A DNA stretch of 12,723 nt from an uncultured Coriobacteriales bacterium (lineage in GTDB: Bacteria > Actinomycetota > Coriobacteriia > Coriobacteriales > Eggerthellaceae). The stretch's first letter is position 1, and every line of letters begins with the position of its first letter. Shown here one piece after another: positions 6,396-12,722 of the stretch. The stretch covers positions 1 through 12,723 of the forward strand of contig CAMPNZ010000039.1 of assembly GCA_946892075.1 (NCBI GenBank), in the 5' to 3' direction. The translations under genes and the position numbers were made by a program. Under the pieces are notes generated by a model. It had not been told where the DNA came from, ran no database searches, and saw nothing but the letters and a program-made list of their open reading frames with translations.

Positions 6396-8285
6396 ATGAA
6401 AACCATACTGAAAACATGTTTTATCGTTGTTCTTGCACTGTGCTTGTGTGCAGGCGAACCCGTTGTTGCACTGTTATCAGGCACTTTAACGGACACTCCG
6501 TCAACGCGATGCACAGCGTGGGCAGGTCAGGGTAAAGGCCCTATCGCGCACGATAAACTGAAGCCAAGCTTGCTCAACGATCAAGAAAAGGCAGCGTATG
6601 CTGCTATGCCAGGTACAGGAGAAGTGTTTTTAGTAGTAGCGCCCCACCTTGCGTGGAGTAAAATTACCAACGACAAAACGCCAACTTTGCAGATGCTTGC
6701 CGGAAAAGCAGCGGTTGCAAATGTAATTTCTGAAAAGAAAATCGACATCATCAACCGACTTGCAAATCCGCGCTTTCACTATAGGCGCATCAATTCAACG
6801 TCGGTGGTAGAAATTGAAGGCTTTATACGCCAGCTGTACGAAAGTCTTGCGCCGAATGACTCGTTGCTTATAACGTCATCACCTGCGCTTTCGAAAATAA
6901 GCACCTACACACTTCCCTGTTATGGCATGCTTATTATGGTTGATGGCGGCGACAACGGCCTTATTTGCTCTAGCACGGTACGGCGTAGCGGGCTTATTAC
7001 CTCAAGCAACGTAGCGGCTGCCATCGACACCTTGCTGGTTGAAAAACAACGCAACCCGGCAAACTTAAGCATTTATCCGTTCACGAACTCGTATGGCGCA
7101 CTGCAGCGAACCACCATGCTTTCGCGAAACGACTCAGTTGCCGGCTCAATCGACGAATCGGAGCAAGGGTTTATCTCGGTGTTCATCGGCTTGCTTGCTT
7201 TTACGCTTCTGATAAGCGCCGCCCTTATTTCACTTGACATTCGCTATAAACCGCACTTCTTGAAACATGTATTACCACTTGCGCGCATATTGTGGATTGT
7301 CATGCTGGCTATACCGCTTGCTACCTTTGTGATGCACGTGCAGCTTCCTTCGTTTACGACAGCCGAAATTAGCTTCGACTTTTTTGGCTTTGTGGTGATG
7401 GAAATTAGCTTTATCAGCATTATCATTGCGCTGGTGTTTCGCTGGTCGTACTCGCTGTTGTTCATGCTTGCTGCTACCTTTAGCATACTGGTTATCGATC
7501 AATTGCTGGGCGGTCCGATGACAGTAACAGGCTATTTAAGTTACTCGCCGCTTGATGCAACGCGCTACTACGGCATAGGAAACGAAGGTGCAAGCTTGGT
7601 GTTTGCTTCATGGATTATGTTTTCGGGCCTTATTCTTAAACATCTGCCAAGCAGCGCCAACACACTGTATCGTCGCGCTATTTTCCCTCTTGGCTCGCTG
7701 TTTATTATCATGGTGTGCGCCGCTCCGTGGTGGGGCTCGAATTTTGGCGTTTTGGTGTGGGGCATTGTAGGCATGCTGGTAGCGTGGGCGATGTTTAACC
7801 GCATGCGTGTAACGTGGAAACATTTGCTGCTTGCAATGGTAATTGCCGTTGTTGTAACGCTGTGCGTGTTTGTGCTTGATACCTTTCTCAATGGTGAATC
7901 GCATTTGGGTATCAGCACGAAAGCGCTTACGACGGATGGATGGAAAGTATTTGCAACACTGTTTATAAATGTTGTGCGCTTATCGTGGAACACCATCACG
8001 TTTTCGCCGTTCTTGAGTATCGTATTTGTGATAATCGTTGCATTTCTTGCGTTTTTGCGATGGGGAAAACCGGGCGCTTACCAGCAATTTTGGGACGAAA
8101 ACCCCGAATTTACAGGCGCGTATACCGCGCTTATGGTAACTGCTGTGTTGATGCTTATTATCGAGGACTCGGGCATCTTGATGCCGGCTCTTGTGTTGCT
8201 GTACGAAACTGCGGGTCTTATTTGGTTGCTATGCAATAAGCATAGCTGGCACATTCGCAATCTTATTGCTCAAAGTAGGATGTAA
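6396..8285 (+). CDS. Polytopic membrane protein with N-terminal alkaline-phosphatase-like extracytoplasmic domain
   Basis: From ATG 6396 the protein has 629 residues. Residues 1-27 form a signal or anchor segment, followed by a soluble part to about 255 and then roughly 11-12 membrane segments (259-280 first, 595-613 last). The soluble part carries EVFLVVAPHLAWSKI (76-90) with TPTLQMLAGKAAVANV (95-110), and later TVRRSGLITSSNVAAAIDTLL (194-214). From memory these resemble a family of actinobacterial and clostridial membrane proteins with an alkaline-phosphatase-superfamily domain, where the first strand normally ends in a metal-binding Asp (VVVDGLSW-like). Here that position is Ala-Pro-His, so the domain is probably not catalytic. 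GYLSYSPLDATRYYGIGNEG (379-398) in a membrane-proximal loop is the most distinctive motif. Function is unknown; an envelope role is likely. An in-frame TTG at 6375 and ATG at 6387 are less likely starts. The C-terminal codons overlap murI. Confidence 0.75.
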   Translation: MKTILKTCFIVVLALCLCAGEPVVALLSGTLTDTPSTRCTAWAGQGKGPIAHDKLKPSLLNDQEKAAYAAMPGTGEVFLVVAPHLAWSKITNDKTPTLQMLAGKAAVANVISEKKIDIINRLANPRFHYRRINSTSVVEIEGFIRQLYESLAPNDSLLITSSPALSKISTYTLPCYGMLIMVDGGDNGLICSSTVRRSGLITSSNVAAAIDTLLVEKQRNPANLSIYPFTNSYGALQRTTMLSRNDSVAGSIDESEQGFISVFIGLLAFTLLISAALISLDIRYKPHFLKHVLPLARILWIVMLAIPLATFVMHVQLPSFTTAEISFDFFGFVVMEISFISIIIALVFRWSYSLLFMLAATFSILVIDQLLGGPMTVTGYLSYSPLDATRYYGIGNEGASLVFASWIMFSGLILKHLPSSANTLYRRAIFPLGSLFIIMVCAAPWWGSNFGVLVWGIVGMLVAWAMFNRMRVTWKHLLLAMVIAVVVTLCVFVLDTFLNGESHLGISTKALTTDGWKVFATLFINVVRLSWNTITFSPFLSIVFVIIVAFLAFLRWGKPGAYQQFWDENPEFTGAYTALMVTAVLMLIIEDSGILMPALVLLYETAGLIWLLCNKHSWHIRNLIAQSRM

Positions 8286-9555
8286 GGAACAGCTGGTAGC
8301 GTTTGAGCATCTCTGGCTGAGGATCCGATGTTTGCAAGCTCACGACGTGCTGATACGGCGCTGCTGGAGCGGGAACGGCTGCGAGCGGCGACGATACAGC
8401 ATGTGTTGCCACGGGAACGGATGCGTGCGCGGTGGTTGCGGCGGCGTGCTGAGGCGCTGCGCAAGGCGCTGCTGGCTTTGACACTGCAGACGCAGAAACG
8501 TGCACGTGTGACACGAGTGTGTCCTGTGCGGAGCGTTCATCGTAAGCATTAAAGGAAGAACACGCAGAAGCGCTGGTAGCAAACATATCGGGCGTGTCGT
8601 CAATGAGTCCTTTTTGCACCAAACACGTATGCACATAATTTGCTGTTCCCAACGAGCCATCGAAAAACACCACGTTGCCAAGCACATCGCGAATTTGCTT
8701 TTTAATGAACGGATAGTGTGTGCACCCCAGCACAACGCCATCAATCTTTCCAGCATATGCCCCTATCAGCCGCTTAAGAAGCGCCGTAAAATCGCTTGCT
8801 TCGAAGTTGCCTTGCTCGATGCGATCGGCCAAACCTTCACACGCAACAGGAGTAATATGCGCCAAATGCGCCCATTTCTTGCTAAGCGCATGATACCTAT
8901 CAAGCTTAAGCGTAACAGGCGTTGCCATCACTAAGATGCGCTTGCCGCACAAAGTTTCAACAGCAGGCTTCAAAGCGGGCTCAATACCAAACAAGGGAAG
9001 TGACGGATACGTTGCACGCGCATAATTTATAGCAACTGACGTGGCGGTATTGCATGCAATAATAACCGCATCTACCTGCGCTTCGATAAACGCTTCGATG
9101 ATTTCGCACGCGCGCTTTTTTACCCACGCGCACGGTTTTGAACCGTACGGAGCAAACGCAGAGTCGCCAAAAAAAAGGAAATCGGCAGATGGAATACGGG
9201 TAATAGCCTTGCGCAACACGCTGATGCCGCCCAAACCTGAATCGAACACGCCAATACGACAGCGCTTTAAGGGCTGGTGAGGAGCGCATAACGTGCCAGC
9301 AGCGGCGCCTTGCTGGGAAAAGTCGCTTACACCAGCAGCACCTTCAGCGCCAGCACCTTCAGCGCCAGCAGGGTTCGTGCCAGCGGGGTTCGTGCTCACG
9401 TCACCAACTCCAGCGCCACGCGCGCCACGTTCACCAGCGTAAAACGTATCAAGCGGATGCACATGCACACACTGCGCGTTGATGCATTCGCAGAAAAATT
9501 CTTTATACTGCGCTGCAAGCGAAAATTTTGCATTGCTCAAAGGCTGATAATCCAT
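8263..9555 (-). CDS. murI: Glutamate racemase with N-terminal extension and internal low-complexity insert
   Basis: MurI converts L- to D-glutamate for peptidoglycan precursors in the cytoplasm. The core begins at residue 99 with RIGVFDSGLGG and continues with FFGDSAFAPYG. The first catalytic Cys is in IIACNTATS (Cys168) and the second in VLGCTHYPF (Cys278). The family is normally about 265-270 residues, but this protein has 430. Residues 1-98 are an extra N-terminal stretch, of which 41-90 is Gly/Ala-rich with pentapeptide repeats. Residues about 320-402 are a Ser/Ala/Pro-rich insert. After it the usual MurI C-terminus resumes (HVVSLQTSDPQPEMLKRYQLFL), so the insert splits the fold before its last strand and helix. 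Both catalytic cysteines remain, so activity is expected. AAAAGGAG eight bases before ATG 9555 supports the long form. The 3' end overlaps the convergent membrane protein gene by 23 bases. Confidence 0.93.
   Translation of the reverse strand: MDYQPLSNAKFSLAAQYKEFFCECINAQCVHVHPLDTFYAGERGARGAGVGDVSTNPAGTNPAGAEGAGAEGAAGVSDFSQQGAAAGTLCAPHQPLKRCRIGVFDSGLGGISVLRKAITRIPSADFLFFGDSAFAPYGSKPCAWVKKRACEIIEAFIEAQVDAVIIACNTATSVAINYARATYPSLPLFGIEPALKPAVETLCGKRILVMATPVTLKLDRYHALSKKWAHLAHITPVACEGLADRIEQGNFEASDFTALLKRLIGAYAGKIDGVVLGCTHYPFIKKQIRDVLGNVVFFDGSLGTANYVHTCLVQKGLIDDTPDMFATSASACSSFNAYDERSAQDTLVSHVHVSASAVSKPAAPCAAPQHAAATTAHASVPVATHAVSSPLAAVPAPAAPYQHVVSLQTSDPQPEMLKRYQLFLTSYFEQ
9337..9396 (-). repeat. Four 15-bp units encoding Gly/Ala/Asn-Pro pentapeptides in the MurI N-terminal extension
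   Basis: Two units are AGCACCTTCAGCGCC on the plus strand (9337-9351 and 9352-9366). They are followed by two related units, AGCAGGGTTCGTGCC and AGCGGGGTTCGTGCT (9367-9381 and 9382-9396). They encode NPAGT-NPAG and GAEGA-type pentapeptides at about residues 54-73. The period is 15 bases, as in the lipoprotein tail, so unit changes stay in frame. The first pair is identical, which suggests recent duplication. Confidence 0.85.
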
Positions 9556-9563
9556 GCCGTATA

Positions 9564-9571
9564 CTCCTTTT
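9564..9571 (-). promoter_or_regulatory. Shine-Dalgarno site of murI
   Basis: The complement reads AAAAGGAG eight bases before ATG 9555. This decides for the long murI form, which includes the unusual N-terminal extension, because a start near the conserved core (residue 99) is not needed to explain translation. A possible minus-strand -10 box, TATAAG, lies at 9589-9584, giving a short leader. Confidence 0.75.
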
Positions 9572-9859
9572 CGCGCAGTAACGCTTATATCCGCAGAACA
9601 ACCATGGGTACTTCGGTTGCTCCTTCAACATTAACATACACGTGCACCATCCAAACGCAAGCACGCAAACGCGTTGCCGCGTATCACGTTCATGCACTCC
9701 ACGTGTTGCCGCTGGTCATCGCGAACACGTTCCCGCGCATCAGATGCACTTCAAATGCTGCATTTCATTATGACGCTCTCGAAGCACGACACAAGCGCGC
9801 AGCTTGGCACTTTTACGCTTCCACACACAAAGAGCGCGTTTGCACGCACGCGGCGCACT

Positions 9860-9875
9860 CATAATGCCGTATAAT
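9860..9875 (+). promoter_or_regulatory. Duplicated -10 box, probable pyrE promoter
   Basis: A 10-base direct repeat, CATAATGCCG then TATAATGCCG (9860-9879), places a CATAAT and a perfect TATAAT in tandem. From TATAAT (9870-9875) transcription should begin near 9882, giving a leader of about 127 bases before ATG 10009. No good -35 box is visible at 16-18 bases; TTGCAC at 9840 is 14 bases from the first box and 24 from the second. Confidence 0.5.
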
Positions 9876-9882
9876 GCCGATA

Positions 9883-9905
9883 GCGCAAACAATGCGCCTT
9901 TGCGC
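9883..9905 (+). promoter_or_regulatory. Mutually exclusive hairpins at the 5' end of the pyrE leader
   Basis: GCGCA (9883-9887) can pair with TGCGC (9893-9897) around a 5-base loop. The same left arm, extended to GCGCAAA (9883-9889), can instead pair with TTTGCGC (9899-9905) around a 9-base loop. Only one can form at a time. A further small hairpin, GGGC-CAAA-GCCC, lies at 9926-9937. The leader would begin almost exactly at the first arm. No T-run follows, so a regulatory role is inference; mRNA 5'-end protection is an alternative. Confidence 0.35.
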
Positions 9906-10008
9906 GCGGAACTTCACGACGCAACGGGCCAAAGCCCTGCACGGCACACACGCGTTCCTGAACGTTACGCAACACATGCGGGCGCACCAAGGTCTAAGGA
10001 GCAAGATA

Positions 10009-10698
10009 ATGCAGCAGTACAAACAACAGTTCATTGAATTTATGGTCAAAAGTGACGTGCTGAAATTTGGCAACTTCACGCTCAAAAGCGGGCGCAAGTC
10101 GCCTATTTTTATGAATGCAGGAGCCTATAACACGGGCGAACAGCTTCACGAACTGGGGCTTTTTTACGCGCAAGCCATTCATGACAACTTTGGGCTCGAC
10201 TTCGACGTAGTGTTTGGACCTGCGTATAAAGGTATTCCTTTATCAGTTGTGACGGCAATGGGTTTATACGAGCTGTACGGCAAAGAAGTGCGCTATTGTT
10301 CAAATCGCAAAGAGTTGAAAGATCATGGCGACGGCGGTATGTTCCTGGGTGCTAGCTTGCGCGATGGTGAAAAAATTGTGATGGTTGAAGACGTAACAAC
10401 GTCAGGAAAGTCGATTGATGAAACATATCCCCTGCTTACCGAAGCTGCAAACATTACTGTTGTGGGTCTTATGGTATCGCTTAATCGCATGGAAGTTGGC
10501 AAAGGCGGCAGCTTGTGTGCGCTTGACGAGGTGGCGCAGCGCTATCACTTTCCCACCGCAAGCATCGTAACAATGCGCGAAGTAGTAGACACACTGTACA
10601 ATAAGCCATGCCAGGGGCGTGTTGTTATTGATGACGAACTGAAGCAACGCATTGATGCTTATTACGAACAGTATGGAGCAAAGTCTGAAAACAAGTAG
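10009..10698 (+). CDS. pyrE: Orotate phosphoribosyltransferase
   Basis: The 229-residue protein transfers orotate to PRPP to give OMP, the fifth step of UMP synthesis, in the cytoplasm. The N-terminal substrate segment is FTLKSGRKSPIF (23-34), followed by FGPAYKGIPL (69-78). The mobile catalytic loop is NRKELKDHGDGG (99-110), and the PRPP-binding loop is VMVEDVTTSGKS (124-135). Length and motif order match the bacterial PyrE family (about 210-230). ATG 10009 is chosen because AAGGAG (9996-10001) stands seven bases before it. The frame stays open back to 9874 with no second ribosome site, and that extension shows no family similarity. The gene is divergent from murI and no other pyrimidine gene is adjacent. 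A candidate terminator follows at 10727. The long leader with alternative hairpins hints at control, but no PyrR-type binding loop is evident. Confidence 0.96.
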   Translation: MQQYKQQFIEFMVKSDVLKFGNFTLKSGRKSPIFMNAGAYNTGEQLHELGLFYAQAIHDNFGLDFDVVFGPAYKGIPLSVVTAMGLYELYGKEVRYCSNRKELKDHGDGGMFLGASLRDGEKIVMVEDVTTSGKSIDETYPLLTEAANITVVGLMVSLNRMEVGKGGSLCALDEVAQRYHFPTASIVTMREVVDTLYNKPCQGRVVIDDELKQRIDAYYEQYGAKSENK

Positions 10699-10726
10699 TT
10701 GACGTGCGCTTTTAAGGCTTTGGTAC

Positions 10727-10751
10727 GCGTGCAAGATGCGCGCACGCTTTT
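10727..10751 (+). terminator. Candidate intrinsic terminator of pyrE
   Basis: GCGTGC (10727-10732) can pair with GCACGC (10742-10747) across a 9-base loop, followed directly by TTTT then C. The stem is GC-rich but only six pairs long, and the T-run is short. It lies 29 bases after the pyrE stop and before the tRNA promoter, where a terminator is expected. Confidence 0.45.
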
Positions 10752-10844
10752 CGCGACGCGCACCGAGAATTGCTCTTTGATGGTTCTTTGCACACGACTG
10801 CAAAAAAATTGCAAATTGTGGCTTCAAAATACAGGAATTTATCG

Positions 10845-10850
10845 TACAAT
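10845..10850 (+). promoter_or_regulatory. -10 box of the tRNA-Thr gene
   Basis: TACAAT lies 15 bases before the tRNA 5' end, so transcription would start near 10857. The upstream DNA is A/T-rich (a run of seven A at 10802-10808). A -35 match is poor; CTTCAA stands at the 17-base distance. The same CGTACAAT octamer precedes the radical SAM gene at the right of the window. Confidence 0.5.
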
Positions 10851-10865
10851 ATCAAAGTTGTGTGC

Positions 10866-10940
10866 GCCAGCATGGCTCAACGGTAGAGCAACTGATTTGT
10901 AATCAGTAGGTTGCGGGTTCGATTCCTGCTGCTGGCACCA
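10866..10940 (+). tRNA. tRNA-Thr, anticodon TGT, CCA encoded
   Basis: Acceptor arms GCCAGCA (10866-10872) and TGCTGGC (10930-10936) pair fully, followed by discriminator A and an encoded CCA. The D-arm is GCTC/GAGC. The anticodon arm is ACTGA, loop TTTGTAA, then TCAGT, placing TGT at positions 34-36. The T-arm is GCGGG, loop TTCGATT, then CCTGC, with one G-T pair. The length is 75 bases with CCA. A T-rich stretch follows the gene. TGT reads ACA and, by wobble, other ACN codons. Confidence 0.97.
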
Positions 10941-10954
10941 CTTTCTTTTTATCC

Positions 10955-10968
10955 CGCGCAATTGCGCG
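10955..10968. repeat. Perfect 14-bp palindrome downstream of the tRNA
   Basis: CGCGCAATTGCGCG is a perfect palindrome in the 113-base spacer between tRNA-Thr and the convergent radical SAM gene. There is no T-run after it on either strand, so it is not a typical intrinsic terminator. The remaining spacer holds nothing else I can identify. Confidence 0.6.
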
Positions 10969-11053
10969 TGCTTCAACACATCCATAGCGTCCACAGCATC
11001 CACAACGTCTATAAGCACGCCTTGAGCATCGCTTATGTGCGCAATACCTGCTC

Positions 11054-12037
11054 TTACGGCCGTGCAGCAGCACTCAAAACGCCCGTGCCATCAAAGGCCG
11101 GAATAAAACTTTCGCTTACCGGGTCGCCATCTTGCCAGAAATACTCCTCAATGCCTAAATCGTCAGCAAAATTCAGTAAGCGCTCGTAATCAACTGCAGG
11201 AACACGCTGCGCCAACTGGGGATATTTTCTTAGAACGGCGCAGGCACGCGCATCTTGGTGCTCGGCCTTGCTTTTAAGCACCGACGTGTATTGGTTCATG
11301 AACGAATACGCAATAGAGTTGCCAAAACTATCCCACAACAAACGCACAGCCTTAAACGAATCGTCAAGATGCCCCGGCAACAACAAATGGCGCACAATAA
11401 CGCCTTTCGTCATGCGTTTTTGCTGGTGATAGGTGTCGTAAGTCGGCTCTCCTACCTGGGCTTGCATTAGCTTAATGGCTCGAAGCGCCACGCGTGGATA
11501 CTCGGCAGCACGCGAGTAATTGCGTGCGAGCTCTTCTTGCGCATACTTGAAATCAGCCAGATAAACATCAACACTGCCGTCAAGCAGCGCCAGCGAATCA
11601 GCGGTTTCATAACTTGACGTATTCCACACAACTGGCAGCGAAAATCCCTGTTCAAGTGCATGTTTGCGCGCATACACCACATGGGGAATATACGGCGTTC
11701 CCGTAACGCAATTGATATTCAGCGCACCTTTTCGTTCAAGCTCAAGAAAGATAGCAACTAAGCGATCGAGTGAAATTTCGATGCCTGACTGCGCAAGCGC
11801 AATGGATGCGTTTTGGCAATAGCAGCAGCGCAAGGGGCATCCCGAGAAGAAAATGCAACCGCTGCCATCGGTTCCCGACAAGGGCGGTTCTTCCCAAAAG
11901 TGCAGCTCAGCACGCGCAAGACGCAAGGATTTTCCCGCTCCACAAAAGCCGATTGTGCCTTTATTGCGCGCAGCACCGCACGCGCGCGGGCACAAGGTGC
12001 AGGAATCTAATTGCGAAAAATGAAACATAGTACGCAC
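11054..12037 (-). CDS. pflX: PflX-type radical SAM protein (pyruvate formate-lyase-activase-like)
   Basis: From GTG 12037 the protein has 327 residues. The N-terminus carries a Cys set, CTLCPRAC at 13-20 and GFCG around Cys32. This is followed by EEPPLSG and GSGCIFFSGC, and by the radical SAM cluster motif C-x3-C-x2-C at Cys67, Cys71 and Cys74 (CPLRCCYC, then QN). Later marks are GALNINCVTGTPYIPH, VWNTSSYET, VDVYLADFKYAQEE and VRHLLLPGHLDDS. This order matches the PflX family, which is related to glycyl-radical-enzyme activases but lacks a proven substrate. The protein should bind a [4Fe-4S] cluster and S-adenosylmethionine in the cytoplasm. No glycyl radical enzyme gene is adjacent. The start is uncertain: ATG 12028 is three codons in, and neither start has a clear Shine-Dalgarno site. 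The gene ends 113 bases from the convergent tRNA. Confidence 0.9.
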   Translation of the reverse strand: MRTMFHFSQLDSCTLCPRACGAARNKGTIGFCGAGKSLRLARAELHFWEEPPLSGTDGSGCIFFSGCPLRCCYCQNASIALAQSGIEISLDRLVAIFLELERKGALNINCVTGTPYIPHVVYARKHALEQGFSLPVVWNTSSYETADSLALLDGSVDVYLADFKYAQEELARNYSRAAEYPRVALRAIKLMQAQVGEPTYDTYHQQKRMTKGVIVRHLLLPGHLDDSFKAVRLLWDSFGNSIAYSFMNQYTSVLKSKAEHQDARACAVLRKYPQLAQRVPAVDYERLLNFADDLGIEEYFWQDGDPVSESFIPAFDGTGVLSAAARP

Positions 12038-12067
12038 ACTTCATCGAACGATAAAACACAGGTATTC

Positions 12068-12073
12068 ATTGTA
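12068..12073 (-). promoter_or_regulatory. Possible -10 box of the radical SAM gene
   Basis: The complement reads CGTACAATGA, with TACAAT at 12073-12068. Transcription would begin near 12061, giving a leader of about 24-33 bases. No clear -35 box is visible 17 bases upstream. The match to the tRNA-Thr -10 context is the main support. Confidence 0.35.
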
Positions 12074-12132
12074 CGGGCGTCTTGCTGAGGGCATGTTAGC
12101 GCGTCATGGGTAAATTACCGGCATAGCGCTGA

Positions 12133-12187
12133 CACCTTGCGAGCACCTTGCGAGCGCCTTACAAGCGCCTTGCAAGCGCCTTAGGGC
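12133..12187. repeat. Five 11-bp tandem units between degV and the radical SAM gene
   Basis: Units of 11 bases run from 12133: CACCTTGCGAG twice, CGCCTTACAAG, CGCCTTGCAAG and a decayed CGCCTTAGGGC. The array ends five bases short of the stop codon of the DegV-family gene. It lies in that gene's 3' region and upstream of the next minus-strand gene. The first two units are identical. The sequence is unrelated to the comF-side array, but the period is the same. Confidence 0.85.
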
Positions 12188-12191
12188 CACC

Positions 12192-12722
12192 CTACTGGCG
12201 CTTGATTTTATGAGCAATACGCTCAGATATCGACAGGTTTTCGCGACTGTCAACACCCCAAAACACCAGCGCCAACATGCCAGGCCCTACATGCGAGCCA
12301 ATGACAGGCCCAATATTACATTCCAAAAAGGCAAGTTCATCGTCAATTTTGCGCAACTCATCTTTCAAGCGCTCAACATCTTTTTGACAATCGGAGTGCC
12401 CAATAAGCACGCGATGACGCTCGTTTTGAACTTGCTCGATGCGCTTCTTATAGAAATCTGCCATCTGGCGAATGCCTTTTTTGCGCCCGCGCGCCACGCC
12501 AACCAGCGAAAGCGTTCCATCAAGCGCAATATCAAGCATCGGCTTTACGTCAAGCTTGCTGCCTGCAAACGCCACCGACGCCGGAATGCGCCCACCCCGT
12601 TTAAGAGCACCTAAATCGTCAACCATGAACATTTCGTTAATGAAATATTTGGCTTCGTTTACCCACTCAACAAGCTCAACTGCGCTTAAGCCACGAGCAC
12701 GTTGCCGAATTGCCTCATAGGT
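12192..12722 (-). CDS. DegV family lipid/fatty-acid-binding protein, 5' part cut by window edge
   Basis: The C-terminal 176 residues are visible, and the frame is open to the right edge. They begin YEAIRQRARGLSA-ELVEWV and continue with FMVDDLGALKRGGRIPA, the hallmark DegV segment preceding the second domain. Next come LDVKPMLDIALDGTLSLVGVARGRKKG and a helix-rich stretch, then ECNIGPVIGSHVGPGMLALVFWG near the C-terminus, where the family has IGPVIGAHtGPG. DegV proteins bind a fatty acid between two domains, and some (FakB) present it to fatty acid kinase FakA for phospholipid synthesis. No fakA-like gene is visible, and the N-terminal lipid-contacting TTSDLP/STASG-type motifs are outside the window. 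The end is followed closely by the 11-bp repeat array. Family assignment is firm; the FakB role is inferred. Confidence 0.93.
   Translation of the reverse strand, partial: TYEAIRQRARGLSAVELVEWVNEAKYFINEMFMVDDLGALKRGGRIPASVAFAGSKLDVKPMLDIALDGTLSLVGVARGRKKGIRQMADFYKKRIEQVQNERHRVLIGHSDCQKDVERLKDELRKIDDELAFLECNIGPVIGSHVGPGMLALVFWGVDSRENLSISERIAHKIKRQ

Larger units (their letters stand above)
9556..10008. other. Divergent spacer between murI and pyrE
   Basis: The left end holds the murI translation signal and a possible TATAAG box. The right third holds the pyrE promoter, leader hairpins and Shine-Dalgarno site, listed separately. The middle (about 9600-9855) is C/A-rich on the plus strand. Frames run open through it on both strands, but none shows recognisable protein features. 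I see no RNA gene, riboswitch or insertion remnant in it. Confidence 0.5.

Noticed and set aside
7568..7999. Minus-strand frame of 143 codons inside the membrane protein gene
   Set aside because: It is a shadow of a clear membrane-protein frame, with no motifs and no start signals.
9310..9864. Open frame of 184 codons on the plus strand across the murI 5' end
   Set aside because: It is antisense to well-supported murI, has no recognisable domain, and has Thr/Arg/His-rich shadow composition.
9874..10008. Longer pyrE form starting at ATG 9874
   Set aside because: That ATG lies inside the TATAAT box. A strong AAGGAG precedes ATG 10009, and the family starts there.
10699..10902. Small plus-strand frame running into tRNA-Thr
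   Set aside because: It overlaps the tRNA and the candidate pyrE terminator and has no ribosome site or recognisable product.
10861..11053. Integration (attachment) site at the tRNA-Thr 3' end
   Set aside because: No direct repeat of the tRNA end, no integrase and no mobile genes are present in the window.
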